Shown piece by piece: positions 30,823 through 37,748 of a stretch of DNA of 40,896 nt; the stretch's first letter is position 1; every line of letters starts with the position of its first letter. The translations under genes were made by a program, and so were the position numbers. Under the pieces are notes generated by a model. The model did not search any database. It was given only the letters and a program-made list of their open reading frames with translations, and had not been told where the DNA came from. This stretch comes from an uncultured Prevotellaceae bacterium (GTDB lineage: Bacteria; Bacteroidota; Bacteroidia; Bacteroidales; Bacteroidaceae). The stretch covers positions 1 to 40,896 of the forward strand of contig CAMOKH010000107.1 of the NCBI GenBank assembly GCA_946617675.1, given 5' to 3'.

Positions 30823-32964
30823 ATGAACATTTTCGCAAAGCTCATAGCCGAAAGGCTGAATATTGCCGCCAAGAACGTCGACGGCACACTGGCACTGATT
30901 GACGAAGGATGCACCACACCCTTCATAGCCCGCTACCGCAAGGAGCGCACAGGCGGGCTCGACGAGGTACAAATAGGCGCCATCAGCGAACAATACGCCC
31001 GACTGAAGGACATCGCCAAGCGCAAGGAGACCATCGTGAAGACTATCAGCGAACTGGGCCGCATGACGCCCGAACTCGAGAAGCGCATCAACGAGACCTG
31101 GGAACCGGCCACGCTGGAGGACATCTACCTGCCCTACCGGCCGAAGCGCCGCACTCGGGCCCAGGTGGCCCGCGAACAGGGACTGGAACCGCTCGCTCAA
31201 CTGCTGCTGCTTCAGCGCGAGCGTGACCCCGAGCGTGCCGCCGAGCGCTTCGTCAAAGGCGACGTGGCCGACGTGGCCGCAGCCCTGAAGGGCGCGCAGG
31301 ACATCATAGCCGAACAGATAAGCGAGGACGAACGCTGCCGACAGACGGTGCGCAGTGCCTTCCGTCGTCAGGCCATCATCACGTCGAAGGTGGTGAAGGC
31401 TAAGCAGGACGCTGACGAGGCCCAGAAGTTCAGCGACTACTTCGACTGGCACGAACCGCTGCGTCGCTGCTCGAGCCACCGCCTGCTGGCCATGCGCCGC
31501 GGCGAGGCTGAAGGCATACTGCGCATCAGCATCAGTCCCGACGACGAGGAGTGTGTGGAGCGGCTGAAGCGCAACCTGCCACAGGGCCCGCTGCAGGGCG
31601 GCTCGGCCTGTCGCCGACTGTTAGACGAGGCCGTGGAGGACGGCTATAAGCGACTGCTGAAGCCGTCGATAGAGACGGAGTTTACAAACCTCAGCAAGGA
31701 GCAGGCCGACGACGAGGCCATACGCGTCTTCGCCGAGAACCTGCGGCAGCTCCTGCTGTCGGCACCGCTCGGTCAGAAACGCGTCATGGGCATCGACCCG
31801 GGATTCCGCACTGGCTGCAAGGTGGTCTGTCTCGACGCCCAGGGCAACCTGCTCCACCACGAGGCCATCTTCCCCCATCCGCCCGTGAACCACCGCATGC
31901 AGGCCACGGTCCACGTGCAGCAGATGATAGCCGACTACCACATTGAGGCCATCGCCATAGGCAACGGTACGGCCAGCCGCGAGACGCGCTCATTCATCGA
32001 CGACACCGTCAGCGGCGTCAGCGTCTTCGTCGTCAGCGAGGACGGGGCCTCGATCTACTCGGCCTCGAAGACGGCCCGCGAGGAGTTCCCCGACGAGGAC
32101 GTCACCGTGCGCGGAGCCGTCTCTATCGGCCGACGGCTGATGGACCCGCTGGCCGAACTGGTGAAGATCGACCCGAAGAGCATCGGCGTGGGACAATACC
32201 AGCACGACGTGGACCAGACGAAGCTGAAACAGCAGCTGGACCAGACGGTGATGAGCTGTGTCAACTCCGTCGGCGTGAACCTGAACACTGCCTCGACCCA
32301 CCTGCTGCAGTATGTCAGCGGACTGGGGCCGGCGCTGGCCAGGAACATCGTCGACTACCGCCGCGAGAACGGCCCCTTCACCAGCAGGGCGCAGCTGAAA
32401 AAGGTGCCGCGACTGGGGCCCTCGACCTACGAGCAGTGCGCAGGCTTCCTACGCATCCCCGGCGCCAAGAACCCTCTCGACAACTCGGCCGTCCACCCGG
32501 AGAGCTACAAGATTGTCGAGCAGATGGCCAGCGACCAAGGCTGCACCGTCAGCGACCTGATAACACACAAGGAGAAGCGGGCCGCCATCGACCCGAAACG
32601 CTACGTCACCACGACGGTAGGACTGCCCACGCTGAACGACATCATGCAGGAACTGGAGAAGCCCGGACGCGACCCGCGCGAGCAGATTGAGGAGTTTGAG
32701 TTTGCTAAGGGCATTGAAACGGTTGACGACCTGAGCGAGGGCATGGAGCTGCCTGGCATCGTGACCAACATCACGAACTTCGGCGCCTTTGTCGACATCG
32801 GCGTCCACCAGGACGGACTCGTACACATATCTCAGCTGGCCGACCGCTACGTGAAGGACCCCAACCAGGTGGTCAAGCTACACCAGCACGTCCGTGTACG
32901 CGTGATTGAGGTCGACCGCCGTAGGGGCCGCATTGCGCTGAGCATGAAGGGACTCGCTAACTGA
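30823..32964 (+). CDS. tex: Tex-family RNA-binding transcription accessory protein
   Basis: A 713-residue Tex protein. The N-terminal helical domain starts with FIARYRKERTGGLDEVQIG. The YqgF-like RNase H-fold core has VMGIDPGFRTGCK (about 323-335). Helix-hairpin-helix repeats follow (LNTASTHLLQYVSGLGPALA and TSRAQLKKVPRLGPSTYEQC). A C-terminal S1 RNA-binding domain (about 640-712) contains GIVTNITNFGAFVDIG and GLVHISQL. Tex binds nucleic acid and RNA polymerase complexes; its precise role in Bacteroidetes is open. It is full length. Its 3' end overlaps the convergent menA gene by 8 bases. Confidence 0.95.
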   Translation: MNIFAKLIAERLNIAAKNVDGTLALIDEGCTTPFIARYRKERTGGLDEVQIGAISEQYARLKDIAKRKETIVKTISELGRMTPELEKRINETWEPATLEDIYLPYRPKRRTRAQVAREQGLEPLAQLLLLQRERDPERAAERFVKGDVADVAAALKGAQDIIAEQISEDERCRQTVRSAFRRQAIITSKVVKAKQDADEAQKFSDYFDWHEPLRRCSSHRLLAMRRGEAEGILRISISPDDEECVERLKRNLPQGPLQGGSACRRLLDEAVEDGYKRLLKPSIETEFTNLSKEQADDEAIRVFAENLRQLLLSAPLGQKRVMGIDPGFRTGCKVVCLDAQGNLLHHEAIFPHPPVNHRMQATVHVQQMIADYHIEAIAIGNGTASRETRSFIDDTVSGVSVFVVSEDGASIYSASKTAREEFPDEDVTVRGAVSIGRRLMDPLAELVKIDPKSIGVGQYQHDVDQTKLKQQLDQTVMSCVNSVGVNLNTASTHLLQYVSGLGPALARNIVDYRRENGPFTSRAQLKKVPRLGPSTYEQCAGFLRIPGAKNPLDNSAVHPESYKIVEQMASDQGCTVSDLITHKEKRAAIDPKRYVTTTVGLPTLNDIMQELEKPGRDPREQIEEFEFAKGIETVDDLSEGMELPGIVTNITNFGAFVDIGVHQDGLVHISQLADRYVKDPNQVVKLHQHVRVRVIEVDRRRGRIALSMKGLAN

Positions 32965-33871
32965 AAAGCACCCCCACGGCGACAGCCAGCCCGTAGATGA
33001 AGATGTTGCGGGCCGTCTCGCCGAGACAGCGGTTCAGGGCCTTTCCCTTGTAGATGTGGCGTATGTTCAGGTAGGTCAGCACGTGAAGCGCCAGGTATAA
33101 CAGCGGCAGCAGCGAGGCCAGCCAGTGGCCGTTCAGCCAGAAGACGAGGCCCAGCAGGCAGGCCGCAATGCCCACCCCGAGATAGAGCCACAGGCTGGCT
33201 TCCTCGCCAATGCGCACCACCAGCGTCGTCTTGCCCACGGCCTTGTCGACGTCGCGGTCGCGGAAGTTATTGATGAGCAGCAGCCCGTCGATGACCAGGC
33301 CGCAAGCCAGCGACGAGACGAGCACCTGGCAGGTGCAGGTATGCGTCTGAAGATAATAGCTGATGGTGACCGGCACGACGCCGAAGAACACGACGACCAG
33401 CAGGTCGCCCAGGCCAATATAAGAGAGGTGGGTGGTGTAGAGGAAGCAGAAGACGACGCAGATGACACCGATGAGAATCATCTCTAACCCGCCATACCAG
33501 ACCAAAGGCAGGCCGACCAGGCAGGCCAGGACGGTGGTGGCAATGATGGCCACCTTCATCGAGTCGAGCTTCACCCAGCCCTGCGAGCAGGCCCGTCGCG
33601 GCCCGAGCCGCGTCTCGGCGTTGTCGGCGCCGGCCGTGTAGTCAAAGTAGTCGTTGATGAAGTTGGCATCTATCTGCATGATAAACGCAAAGAGGAAACA
33701 CAGCAGGGCGGCCGTCCAGCTGAAGGAAACGCCGCTGAGCTGACCGGCATCGGCGTAAGCCTGAGCCACGCCAATCATCACCGGCACAGCCGCTCCAGTG
33801 AGCGTCTTCGGACGTGCTGCCAGCAGCCACGCCTTGGCACTGTTGGTCTTTATATTTGTCGTCTCAGTCAT
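32957..33871 (-). CDS. menA: 1,4-dihydroxy-2-naphthoate polyprenyltransferase
   Basis: A 304-residue UbiA-superfamily membrane protein with about eight or nine helices. It joins a polyprenyl chain to DHNA in menaquinone synthesis. The two Asp-rich prenyl-diphosphate sites are NDYFDYTAGAD (73-83) and NNFRDRDVDKAVGK (201-214). The N-terminal AARPKTLTGAAVPVMIG is typical of MenA. ATG at 33871. It converges on tex with an 8-base overlap and shares a face-to-face promoter region with the HD-domain gene. Confidence 0.94.
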   Translation of the reverse strand: MTETTNIKTNSAKAWLLAARPKTLTGAAVPVMIGVAQAYADAGQLSGVSFSWTAALLCFLFAFIMQIDANFINDYFDYTAGADNAETRLGPRRACSQGWVKLDSMKVAIIATTVLACLVGLPLVWYGGLEMILIGVICVVFCFLYTTHLSYIGLGDLLVVVFFGVVPVTISYYLQTHTCTCQVLVSSLACGLVIDGLLLINNFRDRDVDKAVGKTTLVVRIGEEASLWLYLGVGIAACLLGLVFWLNGHWLASLLPLLYLALHVLTYLNIRHIYKGKALNRCLGETARNIFIYGLAVAVGVLFS

Positions 33872-33886
33872 TTTTTTTGCTATTTG

Positions 33887-33918
33887 TTTGCAAAATTAAG
33901 GATAATTCTGTATATTTG
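33887..33918 (+). promoter_or_regulatory. promoter for the HD-domain gene
   Basis: TTTG (33887-33890), 20 bases, then TATATTTG (33911-33918), 21 bases before the ATG. It overlaps the menA promoter almost entirely, in the opposite direction. Confidence 0.75.
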
Positions 33919-33922
33919 CAAA
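33891..33922 (-). promoter_or_regulatory. promoter for menA
   Basis: On the minus strand TTTG (33919-33922), 20 bases, then TAATTTTG (33891-33898), 19 bases before the ATG. The two TTTGCAAA palindromes at 33887 and 33915 each serve as -33 for one gene and -7 for the other. Confidence 0.75.
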
Positions 33923-33939
33923 AATATTTGCATCTTTTT

Positions 33940-34593
33940 ATGATTACCAACTCTCCGAGCCTCGATTTGGTGGAGTTTGTCGAGACAAACATCCTGCCGC
34001 AATACGCTCAGTTTGACAGTGCCCACAACATGGAGCACGTCACTCGGGTGATACGCAACGCACTTGCACTCGTGCCTCGCACGGGCGCCGACATCAACAT
34101 GGTCTACGTCATTGCCGCCTACCACGACCTCGGCATGTCAGGGCCACGCGCCATACACCACCTGACGGGCGGAAAGATACTGGCTACCGACGCCCGGCTG
34201 AAACGCTGGTTCTCGGCCGAACAGATAAAGGTCATGAAGGAGGCCGTCGAGGATCACCGCGCCTCGGCCAGCCACGCCCCTCGCTCGCTCTACGGAAAGA
34301 TCATCGCCGAGGCCGACCGCGACATCATCCCCGAGGTGATCTTCATGCGTGCCATTGACTTCGGACTGGCCAACTATCCCCAGCTCGACTACGATCACCA
34401 GTGGCTGCGCTTCAACGAGCACATGCAGCAGAAGTATTCGGCCGAGGGCTACATCCGACTCTGGATTCCCGGTTCGCAGAACGAGAAGCGTCTCGCCGAG
34501 CTGCGTGCCATTATCGCCTCGCCCACCCTGCTCCGCCAGCACTTCGACCGCCTGTTTAAGGAGCGGCAGCCACCTCACTCTGAAATTCTTTAG
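33940..34593 (+). CDS. HD-domain phosphohydrolase-like protein
   Basis: A 217-residue soluble protein. The HD signature is His29/His33 (SAHNMEHVTRVI), His62-Asp63 (AAYHDLGM) and a later Asp in EADRDI. These are the metal ligands of HD phosphohydrolases. The substrate is unknown; this group is often annotated as metal-dependent phosphohydrolase. The open frame extends to 33814, through the promoter and into the menA coding region, so the ATG at 33940 is the start. No partner gene is coupled to it. Confidence 0.85.
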   Translation: MITNSPSLDLVEFVETNILPQYAQFDSAHNMEHVTRVIRNALALVPRTGADINMVYVIAAYHDLGMSGPRAIHHLTGGKILATDARLKRWFSAEQIKVMKEAVEDHRASASHAPRSLYGKIIAEADRDIIPEVIFMRAIDFGLANYPQLDYDHQWLRFNEHMQQKYSAEGYIRLWIPGSQNEKRLAELRAIIASPTLLRQHFDRLFKERQPPHSEIL

Positions 34594-34686
34594 AGAATTT
34601 AGCAGCTTTATGTAGAAGTAAAGTAGAGGGAGGGCATCACCTTCGAGAAGGAGCACACGCTTGCCAAGCCGGTTTTCAGTCTGAGA

Positions 34687-34727
34687 TAACACTTTATTCT
34701 GAATAAACAAAGAAAACAAAAGAAAAA
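34687..34727 (+). repeat. 41-bp direct repeat, copy 1
   Basis: Identical to 40007-40047 except for one base (T at 34698, C at 40018). It begins TAACACTTTATTCTGAATAA, with a partial palindrome TTTATTC/GAATAAA, and continues into an A-rich tract. Here it lies in the spacer between the HD-domain gene and the broken aldo/keto reductase gene; the 242-base spacer holds no other gene. Confidence 0.85.
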
Positions 34728-34801
34728 CAGATAATTAGGAAAAAATTGCAAGAAAAACAAGAAGAATGTGAAATAATGCATCTTTTCTCAGTTCTATTTC
34801 G

Positions 34802-34809
34802 TATCTTTG
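34802..34809 (+). promoter_or_regulatory. -7 box for the aldo/keto reductase locus
   Basis: TATCTTTG, 26 bases upstream of the ATG at 34836. No clear TTTG at -33 spacing. Confidence 0.5.
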
Positions 34810-34835
34810 CAGACAATATACAGATAATGTTAAAT

Positions 34836-35960
34836 ATGGAAACTAATCTAATTGATAAATGCATGAGACTGGGGTTCGGCATGATGCGACTGCCCAGAAT
34901 CAAGGGAACGAACACTATCGACCTGGAACTGTCAAAGCAGATGGTGGATGCCTTCATGGAGGCTGGTGGCAAATACTTCGATACGGCATACGTCTATGAG
35001 GGCTCATAGGCAGCTACAAAGGCTGCGCTCTGCGACCGCTATCCACGCGAGAGCTACTATCTGGCTAACAAGCTCAACGCCTCAGACTTTGCCGCCAAGA
35101 GCGAGGAAGAGGCCAAGAACGAAATCAAGGTGAGCCTACAGCGCACAGGAGCAGGCTACTTTGACTTCTATCTCCTTCACGGCATCGGCGAGGATAATAT
35201 CATCAACTTCGACCGATACGGCATCTGGGACTATATGAAACGACTGAAAGATGAAGGGCTGATACGTCATTACGGCTTCTCGTTCCATTCCACGCCAGAA
35301 CACCTGGAGCAGCTGCTGACCGACCATCCAGACGTGGAGTTCGTACAGCTGCAGATCAACTATTCCGACTGGGAAGACCATCTCATCTGCTCGCGCCGCT
35401 GCTATGAGATAGCCACCCGTCACGGTAAGCCCGTCATCGTCATGGAACCGGTGAAGGGAGGCAAGCTGGCCGACCCGCCACAAGCAGTAAAAGACATCCT
35501 GCTGCGCGCCAACCCTGAAGCATCGTTCGCCTCGTGGGCTGTCAGGTTCACGGCGTCGCTGCCTAACGTGATGATGGTGCTCAGCGGCATGTCAAACATG
35601 GAGCAGATGGAGGACAATCTGGCCGTTATGCGCCATTTCCAGCCACTCAACGATGAAGAATACCGTGTGCTGGATGAAGCCACCAGGACGCTCCAGCAGT
35701 TTACAGGCATCGCGTGCACCTCCTGCCACTACTGCACGCCAGGCTGTCCGATGGGCATCCACATCCCTGAGATCTTTGCCGTGATGAACGTCTATAAGAT
35801 GTACGGCCAGCTCTCTGAAGCACGCAACGACTACGGCTGGCGACCAGGAGGAGCGAAAGCCTCTGCCTGCATACAGTGCGGCCAGTGCGAGGGTGCCTGT
35901 CCGCAGCATCTGCCCATCATCAGTCTGTTGGAAGAAGTGGTAGAGACATTAGAGAAATAA
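34836..35960 (+). pseudogene. aldo/keto reductase with C-terminal 4Fe-4S domain, interrupted by an amber codon
   Basis: One reading frame of 375 codons is interrupted only by TAG at 35007-35009 (codon 58). The first part ends AYVYEGS and the sequence after the stop continues in frame as AATKAALCDRYPRESYYLANKL, exactly as expected for the family, with Glu (GAG) likely replaced. The tetrad residues are visible: Asp and Tyr in YFDTAYVY, Lys in LANKL, His in FYLLHGI. The C-terminal part has ferredoxin-like clusters CTSCHYCTPGCP and CIQCGQCEGACP. The remainder could be translated from a GTG at 35130, but it would lack Asp, Tyr and Lys of the active site. It is a young pseudogene, or a sequencing error. 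Confidence 0.85.
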
Positions 35961-35991
35961 CAAACGAATAAACAAACAAACACTATTTATT

Positions 35992-36492
35992 ATGGAAGCA
36001 AGTGCAAAACTTTACACATTAACTTATGACGAGGCAAAGACTTATCTATGGGCGGCTATCTTCGTAGCCTGTAATCTGGTGCTGCCCCAAGTGTTCCACC
36101 TCATCCCACAGGGAGGCTTCATCTTCGCCCCCCTCTCGCTGGTCATCCTTGCGGGAGCCTACAAACTGGGCTGGAGAGTCGGACTTTTAGCAGCCTTGGC
36201 ATCTCCTTTGGTGAATCATCTGCTGACGGGTATGCCTGCATGGAACATACTGCCCGTGATGACGATTAAACTGGCAGTGCTGGCCTTGATAGCCGGATTC
36301 ACGGCCCAGCACTTCAAGAAAGTGACATTTACCCTCCTGATTGGCGTAGCGCTGGTTTCCATGCTGATCGGCGGACTCGGAGAACTGGTACTCACAGGAG
36401 GCATCGAAGCCACCATTCAGGACTTTACCATCGGATGGCCTGGCATTCTGTTGCAAGTCATCGGAGCATATCTGGTATGCAAATACGTATAG
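35992..36492 (+). CDS. ECF transporter S component-like membrane protein
   Basis: A 166-residue protein with five or six hydrophobic segments. The block LPQVFHLIPQGGFIFAPLSL followed by ILAGAYKLGWRVGLLAALASP and VNHLLTGMPAW resembles the substrate-binding S subunits of energy-coupling-factor transporters found in Bacteroidetes. No EcfA ATPase or EcfT is adjacent, so it would share a common energising module. The substrate is unknown. It starts 31 bases after the broken aldo/keto reductase gene, with an A-rich leader and no separate promoter, so it is probably co-transcribed with it. Confidence 0.7.
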   Translation: MEASAKLYTLTYDEAKTYLWAAIFVACNLVLPQVFHLIPQGGFIFAPLSLVILAGAYKLGWRVGLLAALASPLVNHLLTGMPAWNILPVMTIKLAVLALIAGFTAQHFKKVTFTLLIGVALVSMLIGGLGELVLTGGIEATIQDFTIGWPGILLQVIGAYLVCKYV

Positions 36493-36546
36493 AATCTACT
36501 AATCCTCTACCACCTTTTATCCACCAAGCCTAAAGCTCGGCATTTA

Positions 36547-36605
36547 TTCCCACGTTGGGAATGTGATGTTCCCACCGTGGGAATATTACGTTCCCAGCGT
36601 GGGAA
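36547..36605. repeat. three 15-bp palindromes at an exact 22-bp period
   Basis: TTCCCACGTTGGGAA (36547-36561), TTCCCACCGTGGGAA (36569-36583) and TTCCCAGCGTGGGAA (36591-36605). Arms TTCCCA/TGGGAA are invariant while the three central bases and the spacers vary. The third copy is coding: it gives the end of the DUF6078-like protein (VPTLGT). Confidence 0.9.
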
Positions 36606-37074
36606 CATTATAATCACAGCATGGGCTTGACTCAAAATCCCAATCCGCCACATAATGATCAAACCCGATACCCTCGATGCTACCAAACTTAGCGAGAACC
36701 TTCAGAATCTCCTCCTGTTTTAGAGGCGAGAGCATATTCTCACCATGATGCACCCGATAGTACGGCCCATTACCGCCACCGAATAATGCATGCACACACC
36801 TGCGAGCCTCAGCCTTTTGCCACTGAGGGACGTTGTCATAGAGATGTGTGAACCCCCAGGCTTTCTTCACCAGCTTTTTCTCACGGAAGCATCGGCACTC
36901 GCCGTCCTCCCAAGCCGTCGGATAGACAGCCGGCCCATAATAACGGTCTTCCGGCATCAGCAGCCGTGCCTGATAGTGCATGCACTTGTCTTTATTCTCA
37001 CACTCGCTGTTGAAGCACAGGGCATACTCCCAAGGTATATCTTTCGCCTTCAGTTCTTTTTCTTCCATATCCAT
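36586..37074 (-). CDS. DUF6078-like Cys-rich protein
   Basis: A 162-residue cytoplasmic protein. The N-terminal part has ALCFNSECENKDKCMHYQA, a cluster of three cysteines with a downstream His, and CRCFREKKL, a likely metal-binding pattern. No signal peptide or membrane segment is seen. The family is known from Bacteroidetes and has no assigned function. The last six residues (VPTLGT) and the region just before the stop are encoded by the third unit of the palindromic array, so the natural C terminus may have been replaced. ATG at 37074, or MEEKELK two codons later. The gene is on the minus strand with its own -7 box. Confidence 0.6.
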   Translation of the reverse strand: MDMEEKELKAKDIPWEYALCFNSECENKDKCMHYQARLLMPEDRYYGPAVYPTAWEDGECRCFREKKLVKKAWGFTHLYDNVPQWQKAEARRCVHALFGGGNGPYYRVHHGENMLSPLKQEEILKVLAKFGSIEGIGFDHYVADWDFESSPCCDYNVPTLGT

Positions 37075-37117
37075 ATCATTTATTGTTGCTCATTGAGCAC
37101 TTAGTTATTTTCGACGG

Positions 37118-37125
37118 CAAAGGTA
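37118..37125 (-). promoter_or_regulatory. -7 box for the DUF6078-like gene
   Basis: TACCTTTG on the minus strand, 43 bases upstream of the ATG. A weak TTG (37144-37146) lies 18 bases further up as a possible -33 element. Confidence 0.6.
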
Positions 37126-37251
37126 CTTCTTTTTTCGGAAATGCAATTAATTATGGCTGTTTTTATTACTCTGCAAAAGCGGCGCCTTTATGCTTCCAGT
37201 TTACATGCCCCGCTTCCTTTTAATATTTACGTCAGTTTTTTCCAAACTTTG

Positions 37252-37282
37252 TTTGGCTTTTCAGAAAAAATGTGTAACTTTG
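37252..37282 (+). promoter_or_regulatory. strong promoter facing the structured region and mod
   Basis: TTTG (37252-37255), 19 bases, then TAACTTTG (37275-37282). The -33 element lies in the right arm of a small hairpin CCAAAC-TTT-GTTTGG (37242-37256). The next plausible coding start is the mod ATG, about 465 bases on. Confidence 0.8.
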
Positions 37283-37316
37283 CCCCTGCATTGCGTGTTA
37301 TAGCCAGTGCAGGGGC
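37282..37316. promoter_or_regulatory. operator-like inverted repeat over the transcription start
   Basis: GCCCCTGCA (37282-37290) and TGCAGGGGC (37308-37316) are 9-bp perfect inverted repeats with a 17-base spacer. They begin at the last base of the -7 box and span the expected start site, so a DNA-binding protein is possible; an RNA hairpin would require a start at or before 37283. Confidence 0.5.
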
Positions 37317-37611
37317 AAATCCTTGTCGGCTATGCTCCAGAGGGAGCGGTGCTTTTGGCTAAGACGCGATGAAGGGACGTGTGGCTGTCTTTGCTTACAG
37401 CAAGCGGGGCGGCGGATGTTCCGAATTTTTGCTGAAGATAAGATTCGTATCTTATGACTGAGGTTATAACGTTAAATGTTGGCGCATGAAACGCAAGCTA
37501 TCTCAGACTGAGGATACGCCGTTATGGCGTACCCCATTCTGAATGTTCGCTTGCAGGGTTCGCGCCAACTACCCAACGTTAAGGACTATTAGGAATCGGG
37601 TACCCTTTTTT
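37288..37611 (+). ncRNA. candidate structured RNA or long 5' leader upstream of mod
   Basis: About 325 bases with no convincing ORF, headed by a strong promoter. Hairpins in order: GCTCC/GGAGC (37334-37347), GCTGT/ACAGC (about 37384-37401), ATAAGAT/ATCTTAT (37438-37455), then one long branched-free stem of 115 bases (37467-37581). A T-run follows GGGTACCC at 37598-37611, a weak terminator shape. It lacks the signature sequences of tmRNA, RNase P RNA and SRP RNA. It may be a free RNA or the leader of the restriction-modification mRNA; start and end are inferred. Confidence 0.4.
37467..37581. repeat. long nested inverted repeat (single hairpin, about 35 pairs)
   Basis: Pairing from outside in: TAACGTT/AACGTTA (37467-37473 with 37575-37581), GTTGGCGC/GCGCCAAC (37478-37485 with 37562-37569), GCAAGC/GCTTGC (37493-37498 with 37549-37554), TCAGA/TCTGA (37503-37507 with 37538-37542), TACGCC/GGCGTA (37515-37520 with 37526-37531) around a 5-base loop. 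Unpaired spacers separate the stems. The arrangement of two outer stems split by a bulge recalls integron attC sites, but no integrase is in the window. Confidence 0.7.
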
Positions 37612-37720
37612 ATTGTCGGCAACCGAGATAACTAAGAACAGATAACGTAGAATATTTAGATCAAAAAAAGTTGGCGCTTTATGAAGAATCTAAAACTATC
37701 GTCTGTCCGCTATCATCGTT

Positions 37721-37744
37721 GTACCCTAACCGCAGGGAGGGTAC
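37721..37744 (+). promoter_or_regulatory. hairpin over the mod ribosome-binding region
   Basis: GTACCCT (37721-37727) pairs with AGGGTAC (37738-37744). The right arm takes in GGGAGGG just 5 bases before the mod ATG, the only Shine-Dalgarno-like purine run among the starts in this window. Folding would hide it, so translation may be controlled here. Confidence 0.45.
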
Positions 37745-37748
37745 GGCT

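Noticed and set aside
33814..33939. N-terminal extension of the HD-domain protein
   Set aside because: It would be read antisense to menA and through both promoters; the ATG at 33940 fits the promoter and the family.
35007..35009. Recoding of TAG as pyrrolysine
   Set aside because: No pylT/pylS genes seen and Glu is the expected residue; a nonsense mutation is simpler.
37141..37362. 73-codon frame across the promoter and the operator-like repeat
   Set aside because: It runs through the TTTG/TAACTTTG promoter and both arms of the inverted repeat; no domain and no upstream start signal.
37467..37581. Integron attC site
   Set aside because: The stem layout is similar, but the core sequences do not clearly match GTTRRRY/RYYYAAC and no integron integrase or cassette array is in the window; kept only as an alternative.
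37288..37611. tmRNA, RNase P RNA or SRP RNA
   Set aside because: None of their signature sequences (for example GAGGAAAGTCC, a 3' CCA end with T-arm, GGAAGCAGC) was found.
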